Shown here piece by piece: positions 46,905 to 59,600 of a stretch of 64,000 bases of DNA. Position 1 is the stretch's first letter; the number at the start of each line of letters is the position of its first letter. The DNA lies in NCBI RefSeq assembly GCF_050947335.1, contig NW_027473314.1, forward strand, positions 868,001 through 932,000, read 5' to 3'. The position numbers and the translations under genes are program-made. This DNA comes from Megachile rotundata. Lineage: Eukaryota > Arthropoda > Insecta > Hymenoptera > Megachilidae. The notes below the pieces were generated by a model. The model was not told the origin of the DNA. It ran no database searches and saw nothing but the letters and a program-made list of their open reading frames with translations.

Positions 46905-49900
46905 TACAATCGCAATCAAAGAATCGCAATCAAAGAATCACAATCATACGATCACAATCATACAATCACAATCATACAATCACAATCATACAATCGCAAT
47001 CATACAATCACAATCATACAATTACTATCATACAATCACAATCATTCAATCGCAATCATACAATCACAATATCACAATCACGATCATACAATCACGATCA
47101 TACAATCACAATCTCACAATCACAATCACACAATCACAATCATACAATCACAATCATACAATCATAATCATACAATCGCAATCATGCAATCACAATCATA
47201 CAGAAACAATCATACAATCACTATCATACCATCCCAATCATACAATCACAATCATACCATCACAATCATCCAATCACAATCATACAATCACAATCATACA
47301 ATCGCAATCATACAATCGCAATCATACAATCACAATCATACAGAAACAATCATACAACCTTAATTATACAACCACAATCATACGATCACAATCATACAAT
47401 CACAATCATACAATCACAATCATACAATCACAATCATACAATCCCAATCATACAATCACAATCATACAATCACAATCATACAATCACAATCATACAATCA
47501 CAATAATACAATCACAATCATACAATCACAATCATACAATCACAATCATAGAATCGCAATCAAAGAATCACAATCATACGATCACAATCATACAATCACA
47601 ATCATACAATCACAATCATACAATCGCAATCATACAATCACAATCATACAGAAACAATCATACAACCTTAATTATACAACCACAATCATACGATCACAAT
47701 CATACAATCACAATCATACAATCACAATCATACAATCACAATCATACAATCACAATCATACAATCACAATCATACAATCATAATCATACAATCACAATCA
47801 TACAAGGACAATCATACAATCACAATCATGCAGTCACAATCATACAATCGCAATCATACAATCACAAGCATACGATCACAATCATACAATCACAATCATA
47901 CAATCACAATCTCACAATCACAATCATACAGTCACAATCATACAATCACAATCATAGAATCACAATCATACAATCACAATCATACAATCAAAATCATACA
48001 ATCACAATCACATTCATACAATCACAATCATACAATCATAATCATACAATCACAATCATACAATGGCAATCATACAATCACAATCATACAGTCACAGTCA
48101 TACAATCGCAATCACACAATCACAATCTTACAATCACAATCATACGATCACAATCATACTATCACAATCATACAATCACAATCATACAATCACAATCATA
48201 CAATCACAATCATACAATCACAATCATACAATCACAATCATACAATCACAATCATACAATCACAATCATACAATCACAATCATACAATCACAATCATACA
48301 ATCACAATCATACCATGACTATCATACAATCACAATCATACAATCACAATCATACAATCACAATCATACAATCACAATCATACAATCACAATCATACAAT
48401 CACAATCATACAATCACAATCTCACAATCACGATCATACAATAACGATCATCCAATCACAATCATACAATCGCAATCATACAATCGCAATCATACAATCA
48501 CAAACATACAGAAACAATCATACAATCACTATCATACAATCACAATCATACAATCACAATCATACAATCACAATCATACAATCACAATCAATCAAACACA
48601 ATCATACAATCACAATCATACAATCACAATCATACAGTCACAATCATGCAATCACAATCATACAATCACAATCATACAGTCACAGTCATACAATCACAAT
48701 CATACAATCACAATCATGCAATCACAATCATGCAATCACAATCATACAATCACAATCATACAATCACAATCATGCAATCACAATCATACAATCACAATCA
48801 TATAATCACAATCATACAATCACAATCATACAATCACAATCATACAATCACAATCATACAATCACAATCATACAATCACAATCATACAATCACAATCATA
48901 CAATCACAATCATACAATCACAATCATACAATCACAATCATACAATCACAATCATACAATCGCAATCAAAGAATCACAATCATACGATCACAATCATACA
49001 ATCACAATCATACAATCACAAGTATACAATCACAATCATACAATCACAATCATACAATCACAATCATACAATCACAATCATACAATGACTATCATACAAT
49101 CACAATCATACAATCACAATCATACAATCACAATCATACAATCACAATCATACAATCACAATCATACAATCACAATCATACTATCACAATCATACAATCA
49201 CAATCATACAATCACAATCTCACAATCACGATCATACAATCACAATCATACAATCATAATCATACAATCGCAATCATGCAATCACAATCATACAGAAACA
49301 ATCATACAATCACTATCATACAATCACAATCATACAATCACAATCATACCATCACAATCATACAATCACAATCATACAATCACAATCATACAATCGCAAT
49401 CATACAATCACAATCATACAATCATAATCATACAATCACAATCATACAAGGACAATCATACAATCACAATCATACAGTCACAATCATACAATCGCAATCA
49501 CACAACCACAATCATACAATCACAGTCATACAATCACAATCATACAATCACAATCATACAATCACAATCATACAATCACAATCATACAATCACAATCATA
49601 CAATCACAGTCATACAATCACAATCATACAATCACAGTCATACAATCACAATCATACAGTCACAATCATACAATCACAATCATACAATCACAATCATACA
49701 ATCACAATCATACAATCACAATCATACAATCACAATCATACAATCACAATCATACAATCACAATCATACAATCACAATCATACAATCACAATCATACAAT
49801 CCCAATCATACAATCGCAATCAAAGAATCACAATCATACGATCACAATCATACAATCACAATCATACAATCACAGTCATACAATCGCAATCATACAATCA

Positions 49901-52900
49901 CAATCATACAGAAACAATCATACAACCTTAATCATACAACCACAGTCATACGATCACAATCATACCATCACAATCATACAATCACAATCATACAATCACA
50001 ATCATACAATCACAATCATACAATCACAATCATACAATCACAATCATACAATCATAATCATGCAATCACAATCATACAAGGACAATCATACAATCACAAT
50101 CATGCAGTCAAAATCATACAATCGCAATCACACAACCACAATCTTACAATCACAATCATACGATCACAATCATACGATCACAATCATACCATCACAATCA
50201 TACAATCACAATCATACAATCACAATCATACAATCACAAGCATACAATCACAATCATACAATCACAATCATACAATCACAATCATACAATCACAATCATA
50301 CAATCACAATCATACAATCACAATCATACAATCGCAATCATACAATCACAATCATACAATTACTATCATACAATCACAATCATTCAATCACAATCATTCA
50401 ATCGCAATCATACAGTCACAATCATACAATCACGATCATACAATCACAATCATACAATCACAATCATACAATCACAATCATACAATCACAATCATACAAT
50501 CACAATTATAGAATCACAATCATACAATCACAATCATACAATCACAATCATACAATCACAATCATAGAATCGCAATCAAAGAATCACAATCGTACGATCA
50601 CAATCATACAATCACAATCATACAATCACAATCATACAATCGCAATCATACAATCACAATCATACAGAAACAATCATACAACCTTAATTATACAACCACA
50701 ATCATACGATCACAATCATACAATCACAATCATACAATCACAATCATACAATCACAATCATACAATCACAATCATACAATCACAATCATACAATCACAAT
50801 CATACAATCATAATCATACAATCACAATCATACAAGGACAATCATACAATCACAATCATGCAGTCACAATCATACAATCGCAATCACACAACCACAATCT
50901 TACAATCACAATCATACGATCACAATCATACGATCACAATCATACCATCACAATCATACAATCACAATCATACAATCACAATCATACAATCACAAGCATA
51001 CGATCACAATCATACAATCACAATCATACAATCACAATCTCACAATCACAATCATACAGTCACAATCATACAATCACAATCATAGAATCACAATCATACA
51101 ATCACAATCATACAATCAAAATCATACAATCACAATCACATTCATACAATCACAATCATACAATCATAATCATACAATCACAATCATACAATGACAATCA
51201 TACAATCACAATCATACAGTCACAGTCATACAATCGCAATCACACAATCACAATCTTACAATCACAATCATACGATCACAATCATACTATCACAATCATA
51301 CAATCACAATCATACAATCACAATCATACAATCACAATCATACAATCACAATCATACAATCACAATCATACAATCACAATCACACAATCACAATCATACA
51401 ATCACAATCATACCATGACTATCATACAATCACAATCATACAATCACAATCATACAATCACAATCATACAATCACAATCATACAATCGCAATCAAAGAAT
51501 CACAATCATACGATCACAATCATACAATCACAATCATACAATCACAAGTATACAATCACAATCATACAATCACAATCATACAATCACAATCATACAATCA
51601 CAATCATACAATGACTATCATACAATCACAATCATACAATCACAATCATACAATCACAATCATACAATCACAATCATACAATCACAATCATACAATCACA
51701 ATCATACTATCACAATCATACAATCACAATCATACAATCACAATCTCACAATCACGATCATACAATCACAATCATACAATCATAATCATACAATCGCAAT
51801 CATGCAATCACAATCATACAGAAACAATCATACAATCACTATCATACAATCACAATCATACAATCACAATCATACCATCACAATCATACAATCACAATCA
51901 TATAATCACAATCATACAATCGCAATCATACAATCACAATCATACAATCATAATCATACAATCACAATCATACAAGGACAATCATACAATCACAATCATA
52001 CAGTCACAATCATACAATCGCAATCACACAACCACAATCATACAATCACAGTCATACAATCACAATCATACAATCACAATCATACAATCACAATCATACA
52101 ATCACAATCATACAATCACAATCATACAATCACAGTCATACAATCACAATCATACAATCACAGTCATACAATCACAATCATACAGTCACAATCATACAAT
52201 CACAATCATACAATCACAATCATACAATCACAATCATACAATCACAATCATACAATCACAATCATACAATCACAATCATACAATCACAATCATACAATCA
52301 CAATCATACAATCACAATCATACAATCACAATCATACAATCACAATCATACAATCCCAATCATACAATCGCAATCAAAGAATCACAATCATACGATCACA
52401 ATCATACAATCACAATCATACAATCACAGTCATACAATCGCAATCATACAATCACAATCATACAGAAACAATCATACAACCTTAATCATACAACCACAGT
52501 CATACGATCACAATCATACCATCACAATCATACAATCACAATCATACAATCACAATCATACAATCACAATCATACAATCACAATCATACAATCACAATCA
52601 TACAATCATAATCATGCAATCACAATCATACAAGGACAATCATACAATCACAATCATGCAGTCAAAATCATACAATCGCAATCACACAACCACAATCTTA
52701 CAATCACAATCATACGATCACAATCATACGATCACAATCATACCATCACAATCATACAATCACAATCATACAATCACAATCATACAATCACAAGCATACA
52801 ATCACAATCATACAATCACAATCATACAATCACAATCATACAATCACAATCATACAATCACAATCATACAATCACAATCATACAATCACAATCATTCAAT

Positions 52901-53540
52901 CGCAATCAAAGAATCACAATCATACAATCACAATCTCACAATCACGATCATACAATAACGATCATCCAATCACAATCATACAATCACAATCATACAATCG
53001 CAATCATACAATCACAAACATACAGAAACAATCATACAATCACAATCATACAATCACAATCATACAATCACAATCATACAATCACAATCATACAATCACA
53101 ATCATACAATCACAATCATACAATCACAATCATACAATCACAATCATACAATCACAATCATACAATCACAATCATACAATCACAATCATACAATCACAAT
53201 CATACAGTCACAATCATGCAATCACAATCATACAATCACAATCATACAATCACAATCATACAATCGCAATCATACAATCACAATCATACAATTACTATCA
53301 TACAATCACAATCATTCAATCGCAATCATACAATCACAATCTCACAATCACGATCATACAATCACGATCATACAATCACAATCTCACAATCACAATCACA
53401 CAATCACAATCATACAATCATAATCATACAATCGCAATCATGCAATCACAATCATACAGAAACAATCATACAATCACTATCATACAATCACAATCATACA
53501 ATCACAATCATACAATTACTATCATACAATCACAATCATT
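46905..53540 (+). repeat. 9.1-kb unit, copy 2
   Basis: Second copy of 37920-44420. It has an additional P module at about 47665 (nine monomers more than copy 1), the CAATCAATCAAACAC variant near 48589, 6-bp insertions at 47997 and 51125, TGACTATC near 48316, 49086, 51416 and 51610, and P modules near 49925, 50681 and 52479. Within it, the stretch starting at 49085 reappears from 51611 (offset 2,526 bp). Copy 1 shows the same internal repeat (39987 versus about 42499). Confidence 0.85.
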
Positions 53541-54800
53541 CAATCGCAATCATACAATCACAATCTCACAATCACGATCATACAATCACGATCATACAAT
53601 CACAATCTCACAATCACAATCACACAATCACAATCATACAATCATAATCATACAATCGCAATCATGCAATCACAATCATACAGAAACAATCATACAAACA
53701 CTATCATACAATCACAATCATACAATCACAATCATGTCATCACAATCATACAATCACAATCATACAATCACAATCATACAATCGCAATCATACAATCACA
53801 ATCATACAGAAACAATCATACAACCTTAATTATACAACCACAATCATACGATCACAATCATACAATCACAATCATACAATCACAATCATACAGTCACAAT
53901 CATACAATCACAATCATACAATCACAATCATACAATCATAATCATACAATCACAATCATACAAGGACAATCATACAATCACAATCATACAGTCACAATCA
54001 TACAATCGCAATCACACAACCACAATCATACAATCACAGTCATACAATCACAATCATACAATCACAATCATACAATCACAATCATACAATCACAATCATG
54101 CAATCACAATCATACAATCACAGTCATACAATCACAATCATACAATCACAGTCATACAATCACAATCATACAGTCACAATCATACAATCACAATCATACA
54201 ATCACAATCATACAATCACAATCATACAATCACAATCATACAATCACAATCATACAATCACAATCATACAATCACAATCATACAATCACAATCATACAAT
54301 CACAATCATACAATCACTATCATACAATCACAATCATACAATCACAATCATAGAATCACAATCATACAATCACAATCATACAATCACAATCATACAATCA
54401 CAATCATACAATCACAATCATACAATCACAATCATACAATCACAATCATACAATCACAATCATACAATCGCAATCAAAGAATCACAATCATACAATCACA
54501 ATCATACAATCACAATCATACAATCACAATCATACAATCACAATCATACAATCACAATCATACAATAGCAATCATACAATCACAGTCAAACAATCACAAT
54601 CATAAAATCACAATCATACAATAACAATCATACGATCACAATCATACAATCACAATCATACAATCACAATCAAACAGTCAGAATCATACAATCACAATCA
54701 TACAATCACGACCATACAATCACGATCATACAATCACGATCATACAATCACAATCATACCATCACAGTCATACAATTACAATCATACAATCACAATCATA
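51410..54800 (+). repeat. 4.0-kb unit, copy 1
   Basis: Matches about 55440-58800. The offset falls from 4,102 (51611 versus 55713) to 4,032 (53440 versus 57472, 53664 versus 57696, 54098 versus 58130) and then 3,990 (54563 versus 58553). Two nearly identical K-less stretches with ATTACTATC and CATTCAATCGC lie near 53290 and 53515. A one-base difference, CATGTCATC near 53735 versus CATATCATC near 57767, separates the copies. Confidence 0.8.
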
Positions 54801-55440
54801 CAATCATAATCATACAATCACAATCATACAAGGACAATCATACAATCACAATCATACAGTCACAATCATACAATCGCAATCACACAACCACAATCATACA
54901 ATCACAGTCATACAATCACAATCATACAATCACAATCATACAATCACAATCATACAATCACAATCATGCAATCACAATCATACAATCACAGTCATACAAT
55001 CACAATCATACAATCACAGTCATACAATCACAATCATACAGTCACAATCATACAATCACAATCATACAATCACAATCATACAATCACAATCATACAATCA
55101 CAATCATACAATCACAATCATACAATCACAATCATACAATCACAATCATACAATCACAATCATACAATCACAATCATACAATCACAATCATAGAATCACA
55201 ATCATACAATCACAATCATACAATCACAATCATACAATCACAATCATACAATCACAATCATACAATCACAATCATACAATCACAATCATACAATCACAAT
55301 CATACAATCGCAATCATACAATCGCAATCAAAGAATCACAATCATACAATCACAATCATACAATCACAATCATACAATCACAATCATACAATCACAATCA
55401 TACAATAGCAATCATACAATCACAATCATACAATCACAAT
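54801..55440 (+). repeat. Linker repeating the Q to CAGTC stretch
   Basis: Runs from Q near 54831 (with the CATACAGTC form lacking the ATG) through ATGCAATC near 54966, several CACAGTCAT monomers and CATAGAATC near 55190, to CGCAATCAAAG near 55320. It repeats 53960-54480 about 868 bp downstream (ATGCAATC at 54098 and 54966), so this is another local duplication. Confidence 0.75.
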
Positions 55441-58400
55441 CATGCAATCACAATCATACAATCACAATCATATAATCACAATCATACAATCACAATCATA
55501 CAATCACAATCATACAATCACAATCATACAATCACAATCATACAATCACAATCATACAATCACAATCATACAATCACAATCATACAATAGCAATCAAAGA
55601 ATCACAATCATACGATCACAATCATACAATCACAATCATACAATCACAAGTATACAATCACAATCATACAATCACAATCATACAATCACAATCATACAAT
55701 CACAATCATACAATGACTATCATACAATCACAATCATACAATCACAATCATACAATCACAATCATACAATCACAATCATACAATCACAATCATACAATCA
55801 CAATCATACTATCACAATCATACAATCACAATCATACAATCACAATCTCACAATCACGATCATACAATCACAATCATACAATCATAATCATACAATCGCA
55901 ATCATGCAATCACAATCATACAGAAACAATCATACAATCACTATCATACAATCACAATCATACAATCACAATCATACCATCACAATCATACAATCACAAT
56001 CATATAATCACAATCATACAATCGCAATCATACAATCACAATCATACAATCATAATCATACAATCACAATCATACAAGGACAATCATACAATCACAATCA
56101 TACAGTCACAATCATACAATCGCAATCACACAACCACAATCATGCAATCACAGTCATACAATCACAATCATACAATCACAATCATACAATCACAATCATA
56201 CAATCACAATCATACAATCACAATCATACAATCACAGTCATACAATCACAATCATACAATCACAGTCATACAATCACAATCATACAGTCACAATCATACA
56301 ATCACAATCATACAATCACAATCATACAATCACAATCATACAATCACAATCATACAATCACAATCATACAATCACAATCATACAATCACAATCATACAAT
56401 CACAATCATACAATCACAATCATACAATCCCAATCATACAATCGCAATCAAAGAATCACAATCATACGATCACAATCATACAATCACAATCATACAATCA
56501 CAGTCATACAATCGCAATCATACAATCACAATCATACAGAAACAATCATACAACCTTAATCATACAACCACAGTCATACGATCACAATCATACCATCACA
56601 ATCATACAATCACAATCATACAATCACAATCATACAATCACAATCATACAATCACAATCATACAATCACAATCATACAATCACAATCATACAATCATAAT
56701 CATGCAATCACAATCATACAAGGACAATCATACAATCACAATCATGCAGTCAAAATCATACAATCGCAATCACACAACCACAATCTTACAATCACAATCA
56801 TACGATCACAATCATACAATCACAATCATACAATCACAAGCATACAATCACAATCATACAATCACAATCATACAATCACAATCATACAATCACAATCATA
56901 CAATCACAATCATACAATCACAATCATACAATCACAATCATTCAATCGCAATCAAAGAATCACAATCATACAATCACAATCTCACAATCACGATCATACA
57001 ATAACGATCATCCAATCACAATCATACAATCACAATCATACAATCGCAATCATACAATCACAAACATACAGAAACAATCATACAATCACAATCATACAAT
57101 CACAATCATACAATCACAATCATACAATCACAATCATACAATCACAATCATACAATCACAATCATACAATCACAATCATACAATCACAATCATACAATCA
57201 CAATCATACAATCACAATCATACAATCACAATCATACAGTCACAATCATGCAATCACAATCATACAATCACAATCATACAATCACAATCATACAATCGCA
57301 ATCATACAATCACAATCATACAATTACTATCATACAATCACAATCATTCAATCGCAATCATACAATCACAATCTCACAATCACGATCATACAATCACGAT
57401 CATACAATCACAATCTCACAATCACAATCACACAATCACAATCATACAATCATAATCATACAATCGCAATCATGCAATCACAATCATACAGAAACAATCA
57501 TACAATCACTATCATACAATCACAATCATACAATCACAATCATACAATTACTATCATACAATCACAATCATTCAATCGCAATCATACAATCACAATCTCA
57601 CAATCACGATCATACAATCACGATCATACAATCACAATCTCACAATCACAATCACACAATCACAATCATACAATCATAATCATACAATCGCAATCATGCA
57701 ATCACAATCATACAGAAACAATCATACAAACACTATCATACAATCACAATCATACAATCACAATCATATCATCACAATCATACAATCACAATCATACAAT
57801 CACAATCATACAATCGCAATCATACAATCACAATCATACAGAAACAATCATACAACCTTAATTATACAACCACAATCATACGATCACAATCATACAATCA
57901 CAATCATACAATCACAATCATACAGTCACAATCATACAATCACAATCATACAATCACAATCATACAATCATAATCATACAATCACAATCATACAAGGACA
58001 ATCATACAATCACAATCATACAGTCACAATCATACAATCGCAATCACACAACCACAATCATACAATCACAGTCATACAATCACAATCATACAATCACAAT
58101 CATACAATCACAATCATACAATCACAATCATGCAATCACAATCATACAATCACAGTCATACAATCACAATCATACAATCACAGTCATACAATCACAATCA
58201 TACAGTCACAATCATACAATCACAATCATACAATCACAATCATACAATCACAATCATACAATCACAATCATACAATCACAATCATACAATCACAATCATA
58301 CAATCACAATCATACAATCACAATCATACAATCACAATCATACAATCACAATCATACAATCACAATCATACAATCACAATCATACAATCACAATCATACA

Positions 58401-58800
58401 ATCACAATCATACAATCACAATCATACAATCACAATCATACAATCACAATCATACAATCACAATCATACAATCGCAATCAAAGAATCACAATCATACAAT
58501 CACAATCATACAATCACAATCATACAATCACAATCATACAATCACAATCATACAATAGCAATCATACAATCACAGTCAAACAATCACAATCATAAAATCA
58601 CAATCATACAATAACAATCATACGATCACAATCATACAATCACAATCATACAATCACAATCAAACAGTCAGAATCATACAATCACAATCATACAATCACG
58701 ACCATACAATCACGATCATACAATCACGATCATACAATCACAATCATACCATCACAGTCATACAATTACAATCATACAATCACAATCATACAATCATAAT
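55440..58800 (+). repeat. 4.0-kb unit, copy 2
   Basis: Second copy of the 51.4-54.8 kb stretch. Its left edge (ATGCAATC then CATATAATC at about 55442-55475) also matches 39674 and 48772 in the 9.1-kb units, so the junction joins two different source positions. It has a unique CAATAGCAATCAAAG monomer near 55587 in place of CGCAATCAAAG. Confidence 0.8.
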
Positions 58801-59040
58801 CACAAAATCACAATCATACAATCACAATCATACAATCACAACCATACAATCACAATCATACAATCACAATCATACAATCACAATCATACAGAAACAATCA
58901 TACAACCTTAATCATACAACCACAATCATACGATCACAATCATACCATCACAATCATACAATCACAATCATACAATCACAATCATACAATCACAATCATA
59001 CAATCACAATCATACAATCACAATCATACAATCGCAATCA
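58481..59040 (+). repeat. 560-bp tandem duplication, copy 1
   Basis: A 40-monomer unit duplicated in tandem with 59041-59600. It runs through AAGAATC (58481), the TAG module (58553), CATAAAATC, CAATAACAATC, AAACAGTCAGAATC (58662), CACGACCAT, CATAATCACAAAATC, CACAACCAT, CAGAAAC (58889) and a P module of the TTAATCA form (58905). Confidence 0.88.
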
Positions 59041-59600
59041 AAGAATCACAATCATACAATCACAATCATACAATCACAATCATACAATTACAATCATACA
59101 ATCACAATCATACAATAGCAATCATACAATCACAGTCAAACAATCACAATCATAAAATCACAATCATACAATAACAATCATACGATCACAATCATACAAT
59201 CACAATCATACAATCACAATCAAACAGTCAGAATCATACAATCACAATCATACAATCACGACCATACAATCACGATCATACAATCACGATCATACAATCA
59301 CAATCATACCATCACAGTCATACAATTACAATCATACAATCACAATCATACAATCATAATCACAAAATCACAATCATACAATCACAATCATACAATCACA
59401 ACCATACAATCACAATCATACAATCACAATCATACAATCACAATCAGACAGAAACAATCATACAACCTTAATCATACAACCACAATCATACGATCACAAT
59501 CATACCATCACAATCATACAATCACAATCATACAATCACAATCATACAATCACAATCATACAATCACAATCATACAATCATAATCATGCAATCACAATCA
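59041..59600 (+). repeat. 560-bp tandem duplication, copy 2
   Basis: Same order as copy 1, each landmark 560 bp later: TAG module 59113, AAACAGTCAGAATC 59222, CAGAAAC 59449, P 59465. Two substitutions are visible: ATACAATTACAATC near 59088, and CAATCAGACAG near 59446 where copy 1 has CAATCATACAG. Confidence 0.88.

Larger units (their letters stand above)
6571..46945 (+). repeat. K module (doubled CGCAATCAAAGAATC), about 13 copies
   Basis: Two successive CAAAGAATC monomers in a row. Approximate starts: 6571, 10419, 11049, 11609, 13869, 16303, 16875, 30839, 36847, 37687, 37923, 45749, 46909. The following monomer defines subtypes: CACAGTCATACGATC at 11049, 11609, 16303, 16875 and 37687; CATTCGATC at 30839 and 36847; plain CATACGATC in the others. 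Most copies are followed within about 200 bp by ATTACTATC, CATTCAATCGC and CTCACAATCACG or CAATATCACAATCACG. Single CGCAATCAAAG monomers are far more common throughout the window. Confidence 0.82.
4285..51144 (+). repeat. Twelve 20-bp monomers carrying a 6-bp insertion
   Basis: Start positions are 4285, 5075, 8105, 8335, 12611, 15403, 15633, 17879, 38885, 41999, 47997 and 51125. The 4285 and 5075 forms read TACAATCACAATCACAATCA; the other ten end in ACATTCA instead. Each adds one CAATCA half-unit. I checked the monomer phase near 9965, 34993, 44945, 46989, 49025, 52993, 61981 and 63969, and these twelve insertions alone account for it every time. All lie next to a CAAAATCAT monomer. Most are copies made by the larger duplications, so very few independent insertion events are needed. 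Confidence 0.92.
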
